The notes beneath the pieces are model-generated. The model was not told the DNA's origin, did not search any database, and saw only the letters and a program-made list of their open reading frames with translations. Below, one piece after another: positions 18,832-27,323 of a stretch of DNA of 64,000 nt. Numbering within the stretch: position 1 is the stretch's first letter; each line of letters opens with the position of its first letter. This stretch comes from SHVZ01 sp041906305. Its GTDB lineage: Bacteria; Pseudomonadota; Alphaproteobacteria; SHVZ01. A program made the position numbers and the translations under genes. The DNA is taken from the NCBI GenBank assembly GCA_041906305.1, contig JAYRJL010000010.1, positions 1 through 64,000 of the forward strand, written 5' to 3'.

Positions 18832-20220
18832 ATGACCAAGCTCAAGACCATCTCGCCCGGCGACGGGCGGACCTACATCGAACGTCCCCTCGCGACGCAG
18901 GCCGACGTCGACGCCGTTCTCGCCAACGCCCGTGCCGCCGAACGCGGCTGGCGCTCGACGCCGATCGTCGAGCGCGCGGCCATGGTCGAGAAGTTCGTCC
19001 AGTACTTCGAAGGCCACTCGGCGGCGATCGCCGAGGAGATCACGCGCCAGATGGGCCGGCCGATCAAGTACACGCCGGGCGAGATCAGGGGCCTGGCCGA
19101 GCGCGCCCGCTACATGGCATCGGTCGCGGTCGATGCGCTGGGCGACATCGCGATCGAGCCCAAGGAGAACTTCACCCGGTTCATCCGCAAGGAACCGGTC
19201 GGCATCGTCTTCGTCATCGCGCCGTGGAACTACCCCTACCTGACGGCGGTCAACGCGATCGTCCCGGCCCTTGTCGCCGGCAACGCGGTGATCCTCAAGC
19301 ACTCACACCAGACGCCGCTCTGCGCCGAACGCTTCGCCGCCGGATTCAAGGCCGCGGGCCTGCCCGACGGCGTGTTCCAGTATCTCCACATGGACCACAA
19401 GCTGACCGAGAAGCTGGTGGCCTCGCCCGAGGTCGACTTCGTCGCCTTCACCGGCTCCGTCGCCGGCGGCCAGGCGGTCAGCCGTGCCGCCGCCGGCCGC
19501 TTCATCGGCCTCGGCCTCGAGCTCGGCGGCAAGGATCCCGCCTATGTGCGCGCCGACGCCAATTTCGACCACGCGGTCGAGAACCTGGTCGACGGCGCCT
19601 TCTTCAACTCAGGGCAAAGCTGCTGCGGCATCGAGCGGATCTACGTGCACGAGGATCTCTACGACCGCTTCGTGGAAGCCTATGTCGATCTCACGCGGAA
19701 ATACGTGCTCGACGATCCGATGAAGCCGGACACGACGCTGGGTCCGGTGGTGCGCGGCCAGGCCGCCGACTTCGTCCGCGGCCAGGTCGCCGAGGCGGTC
19801 GCGCGCGGCGCCAGGGCGCATATCGACGTCAAGCAGTTTCCCAAGGCGCATGCGGGATCGCCCTATTGCGCGCCGCAGGTGCTGACCGGCGTCGACCACA
19901 CGATGCGGGTGATGTCGGAGGAAAGCTTCGGGCCGGTGATCGGCATCATGAAGGTCGCCTCCGACGACGAGGCGGTCCGCCTGATGAACGACAGCCAGTA
20001 CGGCCTCACCGCTGCGATCTGGACGATGGACGAGGACGCCGCGATCCGCATCGGCGACGCGATCGAAACCGGCACCTGGTTCATGAACCGCTGCGACTAC
20101 CTCGACCCGGCGCTGGCCTGGACCGGCGTCAAGGACTCGGGCCGCGGCTGCACGCTTTCCCGCCTCGGCTTCGACGCCTTCACGCGGCCGAAATCCTTCC
20201 ACCTCCGCACCAAGATCTGA
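18832..20220 (+). CDS. NAD(P)-dependent aldehyde dehydrogenase
   Basis: This is a 462-residue enzyme of the aldehyde dehydrogenase superfamily that oxidises an aldehyde to an acid. The oxyanion Asn is in VIAPWNYPYL near residue 134, the general base Glu in LELGGKDPAYV near residue 226, and the catalytic Cys in FFNSGQSCCGIERIYV near residue 260. It starts two bases after the ligase stop. Between a gamma-glutamyl ligase and an alcohol dehydrogenase, its likely substrate is the glutamylated amino-aldehyde; this is inference from context. Confidence 0.92.
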   Translation: MTKLKTISPGDGRTYIERPLATQADVDAVLANARAAERGWRSTPIVERAAMVEKFVQYFEGHSAAIAEEITRQMGRPIKYTPGEIRGLAERARYMASVAVDALGDIAIEPKENFTRFIRKEPVGIVFVIAPWNYPYLTAVNAIVPALVAGNAVILKHSHQTPLCAERFAAGFKAAGLPDGVFQYLHMDHKLTEKLVASPEVDFVAFTGSVAGGQAVSRAAAGRFIGLGLELGGKDPAYVRADANFDHAVENLVDGAFFNSGQSCCGIERIYVHEDLYDRFVEAYVDLTRKYVLDDPMKPDTTLGPVVRGQAADFVRGQVAEAVARGARAHIDVKQFPKAHAGSPYCAPQVLTGVDHTMRVMSEESFGPVIGIMKVASDDEAVRLMNDSQYGLTAAIWTMDEDAAIRIGDAIETGTWFMNRCDYLDPALAWTGVKDSGRGCTLSRLGFDAFTRPKSFHLRTKI

Positions 20221-20227
20221 GAGTCCC

Positions 20228-21406
20228 ATGGCGCTGACCGTCGACTTCATGCGTGGCAACTGGTCGTTCCCCACCTCCGTCCGCTTCGGTGTCGGCCGCA
20301 TCGCCGAGCTGGCCGATGCGTGCAAGGCGTCGGGCATCAAGCGGCCGCTGCTGGTGACCGATCCGGGCTTGGCCAAGCTCGCGATGGTCAAGGACGCGGT
20401 CGCCGCCAACGAGAGGGCCGGCGTGCCGACGTCGGTCTTCTCCGACATCAAGCCGAACCCGGTCGCGAGCAACGTCGAGGCAGGGCTCAAGGCCTATCGC
20501 GCCGGCAACCATGACGGCGTGATCGCCTGGGGCGGCGGCAGCGCGCTCGACGCCGGCAAGGTCATCGCCTTCATGACCGGCCAGACCCGGCCGATGTGGG
20601 ACTTCGAGGACATCGGCGACTGGTACACGCGCGCCAATCCGGACGGCATCGCCAAGGTGATCGCGGTGCCGACGACCGCGGGCACTGGCTCCGAGGTCGG
20701 CCGTGCCGGCGTGATCGCCGACGAGACCACGCATACGAAGAAGGTCATCTTCCATCCGAAGATGCTGCCGGTGATCGTGATCTGCGATCCGGCGCTGACC
20801 GTAGGATTGCCGGCGCACATCACCGCGGCAACCGGCATGGACGCGCTGGCCCATTGCCTCGAGGCCTTCTGTGCGCCCTCGTATCACCCCTATGCCGACG
20901 GCATCGCGATCGAGGGCATGCGGCTGGTGAAGGAGCACCTCGCCGCCGCGGTATCCGAGCCGACCAACCTGGTCGCGCGCGGCCAGATGATGGTGGCCGC
21001 CAGCATGGGCGCGATCTCGTTTCAGAAGGGCCTCGGCGCGATCCATTCCCTGAGCCATCCGGTCGGTGCGCTCTACGACACGCATCACGGCCTCACCAAC
21101 GCGGTGTTCATGCCCTACGTGCTGGCGTTCAACCGCGCGGCCATCGCCGAGAAGATGACCTACCTGTCCCGCGTCCTGGACCTGAAGAAGCAGGGCGTCG
21201 ACGGCGTCATCGAGTGGACGCTCGACCTCAGGAAGCAGTTCGGCATGCCGCACGACCTGAAGGGCCTCAAGGTGGGGCCCGAGCGCTTCCAGCAGATGTC
21301 GGAGATGGCCGCGGTCGATCCGACCGCCGGCGGCAACCCGGTCAAGGTGGACCCGCCGATCCTGAAGAAGCTCTACGAGAACGCGCTCGAAGGCCGCGTC
21401 CAATAG
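20228..21406 (+). CDS. Iron-containing (group III) alcohol dehydrogenase
   Basis: This is a 392-residue dehydrogenase of the Fe-ADH family. The NAD-binding GGGSALDAGK is near residue 100, and PTTAGTGSEVG lies in the middle. The metal ligands are in GMDALAHCLEAF and in GAIHSLSHPVGALYDTHHG near residues 265-283, where the two spaced His residues are conserved. It should oxidise a primary alcohol to the aldehyde that the preceding enzyme consumes. It lies seven bases after the aldehyde dehydrogenase in the same operon. Confidence 0.93.
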   Translation: MALTVDFMRGNWSFPTSVRFGVGRIAELADACKASGIKRPLLVTDPGLAKLAMVKDAVAANERAGVPTSVFSDIKPNPVASNVEAGLKAYRAGNHDGVIAWGGGSALDAGKVIAFMTGQTRPMWDFEDIGDWYTRANPDGIAKVIAVPTTAGTGSEVGRAGVIADETTHTKKVIFHPKMLPVIVICDPALTVGLPAHITAATGMDALAHCLEAFCAPSYHPYADGIAIEGMRLVKEHLAAAVSEPTNLVARGQMMVAASMGAISFQKGLGAIHSLSHPVGALYDTHHGLTNAVFMPYVLAFNRAAIAEKMTYLSRVLDLKKQGVDGVIEWTLDLRKQFGMPHDLKGLKVGPERFQQMSEMAAVDPTAGGNPVKVDPPILKKLYENALEGRVQ

Positions 21407-21491
21407 GCAGCGGGCTCGTTTCGAAACCGGTCGATTGGCCGAGACGGAGGTCCTGGGGCGCGCGATAGATGGGCAAAAGAAGGAGGAGCCC

Positions 21492-23084
21492 ATGACGCGC
21501 AACCCGCTTCGCCGCCTCGCCCTCGCCGCCGCGCTCGCGGCCTCGGTCAGCGTCCCGGCGCTGGCCCAGACGACCGTCAAGGTCGCCGCCGACGGCGACC
21601 TCAAGATCCTCGACCCGATCTGGACGACGCAGTTCCTGACCGTCGGCCACGGCTACATGATCTACGACGTGCCCTATGCCTATGACGAGGCGGGGCTGGC
21701 GAAGCCGCAGATGATCGGCGAGGACTCCGTCAGCGCCGACGGGCTCACCTGGACCTTCAAGCTGCGTCCCGGGCTCAAGTTCCACGACGGCACGGCCGTC
21801 ACGGCCAAGGACGTCTCCGCCTCGATCCAGCGCTGGGGCGCGCGCGCCACCGCCGGTCGCCTGATCATGAGCATCGCCGCCGGCTTCGACGTCGTCGACG
21901 ACCGCACCTTCGTCATCCGCTTCAAGGAGAAGATCGGGCCGTTCCGAGAGATGGTCTCGAACCCGATCAACCCGCTGTTCGTGATGCGCGAGGTCGACGC
22001 CAAGACCGATCCGAACACGCAGGTGACGACGACGGTCGGCTCGGGCCCCTTCCTCTTCGCGCGCGACGAGTGGGTGCCCGGCGCCAAGGTCGTCTACAAG
22101 AAGAATTCCGACTACGTGCCGCGCTCGGACGCGCCGAGCAGCATGGCCGGGGCCAAGATCCCGAAGGTCGACCGCTACGAGTGGATGTACCTGCCGGACC
22201 CGAACACGGCGACGCAGGCGCTGATCCGCGCCGAGATCGACATCCTGGAAAACCCGCCGGCCGACCTGGTGCCGGTGATGCAGAAGGCCGGCGGCATCGA
22301 CATCAAGGTCCTGAGCAGGACCGGCAACCAGATGCTGATGCGCCCGAACCACGCGATCCCGCCCTTCAACAACGTGAAGGCGCGCCAGGCGCTGCTCTAT
22401 GCCGTCGACCAGGAAGCCTATCTGGCGGCGGCGATCGGCAACCCGGACTACGGGCAGGTCTGCTGGTCGGTGTTCATGTGCAACACGCCGCTCGAATCCA
22501 CCGCCGGCGTGAAGGACTGGGCCAACACCAAGGACCCGAACCGGAAGGCGAAGGCCAAGGCGCTGCTCGCCGAGAGCGGCTATGCCGGCGAGCCGATCGT
22601 CGTCTTCAAGGTGACCGACAGCCCGATCCTCTCGGCGATGGGCGAAGTGACCGCGCAGCTGCTGACCGACGTCGGCTTCAAGGTCGACCTGCAGAGCGTC
22701 GACACCTCGACCTTCGGCACACGCCGCGTGATCAAGGATCCGCCGTCGCAGAACCGCGCCGGCTGGCATCTGGCGACCAGCTGGGCGGCCGGCCCCGTCT
22801 CGGGCGACCCGGTCTCCAACAACTACACGCCGACGCCCTGCTCGGGCACCGGCTTCTTCGGCTGGCCCTGCGACGACAAGCTCGAGCAGATCCGACGCAA
22901 GTTCCTGACCGCGAGCACCGTCGAGGAGCGGAAGGCGCTGGTCGCCGAGTTCCAGGCGCCGATGTACGAGACGGTTCCCTACATCCCGCTCGGCCAGTTC
23001 CGCACGCCGTCGGCGTTCCGGAACACGATCTCGGGCGTGCTGCCGGGCCCGCGCCTCGTGCTCTGGAACATCGAGAAGAAGTAG
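21492..23084 (+). CDS. ABC-type peptide/nickel-family substrate-binding protein, orphan
   Basis: This is a 530-residue periplasmic receptor of the SBP_bac_5 (dipeptide/oligopeptide) family with a Sec signal ending SVPALAQ near residue 24. SADGLTWTFKLRPGLKFHDG near residue 85 and VGSGPFLF near 180 are family signatures. GGAGGAG immediately precedes the ATG by four to five bases. No matching permease or ATPase follows, so it must share another system's membrane parts. It closely resembles the receptor at 55781-57364, both ending in TEKK or IEKK. A strong terminator follows. Confidence 0.9.
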   Translation: MTRNPLRRLALAAALAASVSVPALAQTTVKVAADGDLKILDPIWTTQFLTVGHGYMIYDVPYAYDEAGLAKPQMIGEDSVSADGLTWTFKLRPGLKFHDGTAVTAKDVSASIQRWGARATAGRLIMSIAAGFDVVDDRTFVIRFKEKIGPFREMVSNPINPLFVMREVDAKTDPNTQVTTTVGSGPFLFARDEWVPGAKVVYKKNSDYVPRSDAPSSMAGAKIPKVDRYEWMYLPDPNTATQALIRAEIDILENPPADLVPVMQKAGGIDIKVLSRTGNQMLMRPNHAIPPFNNVKARQALLYAVDQEAYLAAAIGNPDYGQVCWSVFMCNTPLESTAGVKDWANTKDPNRKAKAKALLAESGYAGEPIVVFKVTDSPILSAMGEVTAQLLTDVGFKVDLQSVDTSTFGTRRVIKDPPSQNRAGWHLATSWAAGPVSGDPVSNNYTPTPCSGTGFFGWPCDDKLEQIRRKFLTASTVEERKALVAEFQAPMYETVPYIPLGQFRTPSAFRNTISGVLPGPRLVLWNIEKK

Positions 23085-23099
23085 ACGAAGCGAAGCTCG

Positions 23100-23129
23100 C
23101 CCTCCCCCGGCAGAGCCGGGGGAGGGTTT
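23100..23129. terminator. Bidirectional CCCTCCCCC-type terminator
   Basis: CCCTCCCCCGGC pairs perfectly over 12 bp with GCCGGGGGAGGG around an AGA loop, followed by TTTC. It lies between the convergent receptor and amidase genes. The same CCCTCCCCC/GGGGGAGGG core recurs in the intergenic palindromes at 35347-35456 and, degenerate, at 63155-63183. Confidence 0.8.
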
Positions 23130-23133
23130 CGAA

Positions 23134-24549
23134 TTAGGTCGGGCACACCGGCGGACGGCCGAGGCGCTGGCGGGCGTCGCCCAGCGCCTTCTCGACCGCG
23201 AGGGCGCATCCGAGCAGATGCTCCTCGCGGCGGCGGCCGGCGACGAGCTGCAGCCCGATCGGCAGGCGATCCGGATCGAAGGCGACCGGCATCGAGATCG
23301 CCGGCATGTCCCAGACGTTGAAGCACGAGACGTTGCGGCCGATGCGAAGCGTCGTCAGGCGGAACGACTCCAGATCCTTGACCTGGTCCATGCGCGGCGC
23401 GGTGACGGCCGTGGTCGGCGTCGCCAGCACGTCGATGCCTTCCAGGCGCGCATGGGCGCGGGCCGACATCGCCGGCCGTGCCCGCTGGCGCGCGAGATAC
23501 TCGGCGGCCGAGACGTCGCCATAGTTCTTGAGCCGCGCCCAGACATTGGGATCGAGCTCCGGCACCCATTCCTTGAACTCGGTCGAGACGATGGCGAAGC
23601 CTTCGGGCACGCCGACGCTGCCGTTCGCCATGTAGCTGACGGCCTCGTCGATCTCGGGCAGCGGCACCTTCACCAGGATGGCGCCCTTCGCTTCGAGCTC
23701 CTTCAGCACCTTCTCGATCCCCTCGGCGATGCCCGGGCCGCAGTCGTCGAAGAAGTGCCGGTCGGGCACGCCGATGCGGAGCCCCGAGATCGGGCGCGCA
23801 TCGATCTGCTTGTGGAACTCGGGCCAGTCGAGCCGGGCCGGATCGATCGCGGCGAAGCCGAACGCGACGTCGGCGACCGAGAGCGCCAGCACGCCCGGAC
23901 AGTCGAACGACGGGCTCAAGGGCGGCGCGCCGGCGCCGTTCCAGCGGCCGATCGACGGCTTGATGCCGACGACGCCGGCGAGCGAGGCCGGCATGCGGAT
24001 CGAGCCGCCGGCGTCGCTGCCGACGGTGACCACGGCCGAGCCTTCCCAGAGGCTGCCGCCCGCGCCGGACGACGAGCCGCCGGTGCCGCGATGATGCATG
24101 GCATCCCACGGATTCCACGGCGCTCCCCAATGCGCGTTGCCGCCGATGCCGCCGAAGGCGAAGGGCACCGTGTGGGTCTTTCCGGGGAACACCGCGAGCT
24201 GTCGGCGCAGCGTCGTGACGATCGGCCCCTCCTCCTCGTACTTCGGCGGAAGGCGGCGCGCGGTGCCGGCGTAGGTGGGCGTGCCCTTGATGCCGTAGAC
24301 GTCCTTGATCGAGATCGGCAGGCCCTGCATCGGCCCGGCATCGACGCCGACCGCGAAGGCGGCCTCGGCAGCGCGCGCCTGCGCCTCGGACGCCTCCTTC
24401 ATCCAGTGCTTGTAGGCGTTGAGCTTCTCGCCGGTGCGGGCGTGTCGCTCGTTCGACTCCGCCCACAAGGCGAGCGGCGAGACCTCGCCGTCGCGGAGGG
24501 CCTGCCACAGACGGTGAGCCGGCGTGTCGCCGAGCGTGAAGCGGGTCAT
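23134..24549 (-). CDS. Amidase-signature-family hydrolase
   Basis: This is a 471-residue amidase of the Ser-cisSer-Lys family, which cleaves amide bonds in the cytoplasm. The catalytic Lys is in GLPISIKDVYG near residue 82, the cis-Ser in RGTGGSSSGAGGS near 155, and the nucleophile region in GSDAGGSIRMPASLAGVVGIK near 178-198. Length is typical of stand-alone amidases rather than GatA, and no gatB/gatC is present. Next to the gamma-glutamylation cluster it could release product from a gamma-glutamyl amide, but it is on the opposite strand. It is co-directional with the EamA exporter gene, 13 bases upstream. Confidence 0.9.
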   Translation of the reverse strand: MTRFTLGDTPAHRLWQALRDGEVSPLALWAESNERHARTGEKLNAYKHWMKEASEAQARAAEAAFAVGVDAGPMQGLPISIKDVYGIKGTPTYAGTARRLPPKYEEEGPIVTTLRRQLAVFPGKTHTVPFAFGGIGGNAHWGAPWNPWDAMHHRGTGGSSSGAGGSLWEGSAVVTVGSDAGGSIRMPASLAGVVGIKPSIGRWNGAGAPPLSPSFDCPGVLALSVADVAFGFAAIDPARLDWPEFHKQIDARPISGLRIGVPDRHFFDDCGPGIAEGIEKVLKELEAKGAILVKVPLPEIDEAVSYMANGSVGVPEGFAIVSTEFKEWVPELDPNVWARLKNYGDVSAAEYLARQRARPAMSARAHARLEGIDVLATPTTAVTAPRMDQVKDLESFRLTTLRIGRNVSCFNVWDMPAISMPVAFDPDRLPIGLQLVAGRRREEHLLGCALAVEKALGDARQRLGRPPVCPT

Positions 24550-24562
24550 TCGAGGTCTCTCT

Positions 24563-25486
24563 CTATCGACGGGAGGGGGAACCGACGGCGCGCCAGAGGC
24601 CGATCAGGATCAGCGCGCCGCCGACGAGATGATACGCGCGCACCGGCTCGCCGATCGCGAGATAGGCGATCAGCGCGACGTAGATCGGACCGAGATACAT
24701 GCCGAGGCTGGTGGGACCGGGACCGAGATAGCGCTGGGCGTATCCGTAGGCCTGGTAGGCGCCGACGCCCGGCACCAATCCCAGGAATAGGATCGCCGCG
24801 ATCGAGCGGGTGTCGAAGACCACCGGATGGCCGCTCGCGGTTTCCCAGGCATAGAGCGGCGCCAGCAGAAGCGTGCCGAGGATCGCGATCGCGGTGAAGC
24901 GCGTGGTCGCGGCGAGCCGGCTCGGCCGGTGCTGCAGGATCATCACGTAGACCGACCACGCGGTCATCGCCAGCACCACCCAGAGGTCGCCCGGAACGAA
25001 GCTGAGGCGCGCGAAGACGCCGGCATCTCCCTTCGCAATGACGACGAGAAGCCCCGCGACGGCGAGCGCGATGCCGAGTCCGCGCTTCCATGTCAGCCGC
25101 TCGCCGAACCAGGCGGCCGAGGCGAGCACGATCAGGATCGGCGAGGCCGCGTAGATGAGCGCGATGTTGGTGGCCGAGGTGGTGGCGCCGGCGATGTAGA
25201 TCGGCGGTCCGCAGACCACCATGCCGAGGAAACCCAGAAGCAGCAGGGTCGGCAGTTCGTCGAGGATCGCGCGGCGTCCGGCCCAGAGATCCCGCCAGGT
25301 CAGGGCCGCCATGATCGCCGATGCCACCGCCCATCGCCAGAAGGCGACGCCGTTGGCCGGGATCGCGCCTTCGAGCGCCCGCGCCGTCACCTGGTTGCCG
25401 GCGAACATCGCCGGCGCCGTCAGCAGCAGGGTGTAGGCCCAGCGGCGGCGCGCGGCGGCGCCGTCGGTCGTGGTCTCGCCGGTCAT
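24563..25486 (-). CDS. EamA/DMT-family transporter
   Basis: This is a 307-residue inner-membrane protein with ten hydrophobic segments arranged as two EamA repeats, the drug/metabolite transporter fold. ATTSATNIALIYAASPILIV and PGVGAYQAYGYAQRYLGPG are typical segments. The N-terminus is a short charged lead, MTGETTTDGAAARRRW. It likely exports an amino acid or related metabolite and is probably co-transcribed with the amidase that begins 13 bases downstream. Confidence 0.9.
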   Translation of the reverse strand: MTGETTTDGAAARRRWAYTLLLTAPAMFAGNQVTARALEGAIPANGVAFWRWAVASAIMAALTWRDLWAGRRAILDELPTLLLLGFLGMVVCGPPIYIAGATTSATNIALIYAASPILIVLASAAWFGERLTWKRGLGIALAVAGLLVVIAKGDAGVFARLSFVPGDLWVVLAMTAWSVYVMILQHRPSRLAATTRFTAIAILGTLLLAPLYAWETASGHPVVFDTRSIAAILFLGLVPGVGAYQAYGYAQRYLGPGPTSLGMYLGPIYVALIAYLAIGEPVRAYHLVGGALILIGLWRAVGSPSRR

Positions 25487-25496
25487 GGGCGGCCGC

Positions 25497-25658
25497 TCAA
25501 AGGAACAGCGCGGCGTAGATCACGTAGAGCCAGGAAAGAATGCCGTGAAGGATGGCCCAGCCGATCGACTGGTTGTGCGTATAGGAGATCGCGATGGCCA
25601 GCGCCGTGCCGAAGCCGATGCCGGCGCGGATGCCCTCTGAACGTGCGTAGATCCACAT
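25497..25658 (-). CDS. Small membrane protein, 53 residues
   Basis: The product begins MWIYARSEGIRAGIGFGTAL and has two hydrophobic segments, at about residues 10-25 and 33-52 (IGWAILHGILSWLYVIYAAL). AAAGGGCGAG lies close before the ATG. I know no named family. The hydrophobic pattern and codon bias support a real small inner-membrane protein. It ends 10 bases short of the exporter gene's ATG end and could be co-transcribed with it. Confidence 0.6.
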   Translation of the reverse strand: MWIYARSEGIRAGIGFGTALAIAISYTHNQSIGWAILHGILSWLYVIYAALFL

Positions 25659-25906
25659 GGCTCGCCCTTTTTTGCTGCCGGCGAGCCTACCCCGATTCCA
25701 GGAACAGGTTTGCCCTTCCAAAGTTAAACGGAACGGCGCGCGGATTGCTTTCCGAAGCCCAACGACGGACAGGAAATGCGGGCAAAGCAGAGACAATTTT
25801 GAACGATATCAATATGATAAACATTTTGTCAGCGTTGATTTAGAATTTAGTGGGAATTTTATGATTTTTTGATTAGATGTTTTCTCGAAGTGCAGGGAGC
25901 CCCAGA

Positions 25907-26395
25907 ATGGCGGCAAGCATGGATCGGATCGAGCTGACGTCAGCGACCTTGTTCGAGGCGCTGCAGGGGCTCGCCAATGACATCCGCCAGGAAATGGCCC
26001 GGATCGACCGCGACGGCGGCACGCCGGACGAGTTCCAGCTGACCCGGGTCCGCGACCAGGTGGTCGAATTCCAGTCGCTCATGGTGGTCCTCGACAGCGC
26101 GCTCTCCAAGACCCGAGAGGGCGGCACCTTCGTTCGCGAGATCGTCGGCGGCATCGCGCAGAAGCTGCTGATGCGGGCCCTCAGCTACGAGACCGCCCAT
26201 GTCGCCCGCCTCGAGAACGAGAAGACCCTGCCGCTGTTCGGCGCGGTCATGTTCGAGCGCGACCTCCGCCAGCTCGATCGCCTGGCCGAGCAGGTGACGA
26301 CCCGCCCGCCCGAGCTTGAGGCCCAGGTCGCCGCCGCCCGCGGCACCTTGCAGAAGCTGATCAAGCGCTGCCCGGAGATCGCCGACTTCGGCTGA
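25907..26395 (+). CDS. Hypothetical helical protein
   Basis: This is a 162-residue mostly helical acidic protein (MAASMDRIELTSATLFEALQ). It lacks a signal peptide, membrane helix or recognised motif. AGGGAG lies about eight bases before ATG 25907; an in-frame ATG at 25877 has no ribosome site. The promoter region upstream (about 25795-25890) is strikingly AT-rich for this genome. I do not recognise the family; coiled, helical character around residues 40-130 suggests a dimerising regulatory or structural protein. Confidence 0.65.
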   Translation: MAASMDRIELTSATLFEALQGLANDIRQEMARIDRDGGTPDEFQLTRVRDQVVEFQSLMVVLDSALSKTREGGTFVREIVGGIAQKLLMRALSYETAHVARLENEKTLPLFGAVMFERDLRQLDRLAEQVTTRPPELEAQVAAARGTLQKLIKRCPEIADFG

Positions 26396-26456
26396 TCGTC
26401 TTGCCACCGGCCACGGACCGAGGCTGTATGCGGCGGTCCTTCCAGCCGGAGCCCGC

Positions 26457-26951
26457 ATGCCTTCCCCCCTCGTCCGCTCGGCGACGCCTGCCGACGCATC
26501 CGCAATCGTCCAGCTGATCCGCGAACTCGCCGCCTACGAGAAGGAGCCGGCGAGTTCGGTCAAGATCACGGAAGCCGACGTGCTTCGCGACGGCTTCGGC
26601 GACCGGCCGCGTTTCGAGGCCCTGCTCGCCGGCAAGGACGGCCGCGCCGACGGCCTCGCCCTCTTCTTCCACAACTACTCGACCTGGGAAGGACGCTCCG
26701 GAATCTATCTGGAGGACCTGTTCGTGCGCGAAAGCGCCCGCGGCCAGGGGCTCGGCCTCGCGCTCATGCAGCGCCTCGCCGAGATCGCGGTCGAGCGCGG
26801 CTGCAGGCGCTTCGACTTCTGGGTCCTCCACTGGAACCCCACGCGCGACTTCTACCACCACCTGGGATTCCGCCACATGGACGAGTGGCTGCCCTATCGG
26901 CTCGACGGCGCCGGTCTCACCCAGCTCGCCTCCAGGGAGATCGCCCGATGA
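26457..26951 (+). CDS. GNAT-family N-acetyltransferase
   Basis: This is a 164-residue acetyltransferase in the diamine/spermidine acetyltransferase-like branch. It shows the N-terminal VRSATPADASAIVQLIRELA and the acetyl-CoA-binding ESARGQGLGLALMQRLAEIA near residues 95-114. FDFWVLHWNPTRDFYHHLGF near 122-141 is the conserved motif B. The ATGA overlap couples its stop to the start of the following DUF486 gene. Its resemblance to diamine acetyltransferases fits a genome rich in polyamine genes, but the substrate is unproven. Confidence 0.88.
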   Translation: MPSPLVRSATPADASAIVQLIRELAAYEKEPASSVKITEADVLRDGFGDRPRFEALLAGKDGRADGLALFFHNYSTWEGRSGIYLEDLFVRESARGQGLGLALMQRLAEIAVERGCRRFDFWVLHWNPTRDFYHHLGFRHMDEWLPYRLDGAGLTQLASREIAR

Positions 26952-27301
26952 GCGCGTTCCTTTCGACGACCGGACTCACGACGATCGGCCTCCTGATCGC
27001 CTCCAACGTCTTCATGACCTTCGCCTGGTACGGGCATCTCAAGTTCACCGACCGGCCGCTCTGGATCGTGATCCTGGCGAGCTGGGGCATCGCCTTCTTC
27101 GAGTATTGCCTGCAGGTCCCGGCCAACCGGTGGGGCTACGGCACCTTCAACGCCGTCGAGCTCAAGACCATCCAGGAGGTGGTCACCCTGCTGGTCTTCG
27201 CCGTGTTCTCGATCCTCTATCTCGGCGAAGGCATCAAGTGGAACCACTTGGCCGGATTTGGCTGCCTGGTCGCGGCGACGTTCTTCATCTTCAAAAGCTG
27301 A
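26948..27301 (+). CDS. DUF486 (DMT-like) membrane protein
   Basis: This is a 117-residue integral membrane protein with four hydrophobic segments. The DUF486 signatures include NVFMTFAWYGHLKFTDRPLW and EYCLQVPANRWGYG, with FNAVELKTIQEVVTLLVFAV in the third segment. The family belongs to the drug/metabolite transporter clan but has no assigned substrate. It starts within the stop of the upstream acetyltransferase gene. Confidence 0.88.
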   Translation: MSAFLSTTGLTTIGLLIASNVFMTFAWYGHLKFTDRPLWIVILASWGIAFFEYCLQVPANRWGYGTFNAVELKTIQEVVTLLVFAVFSILYLGEGIKWNHLAGFGCLVAATFFIFKS

Positions 27302-27323
27302 ATGAAGCGTTAGACTGGAGTCC

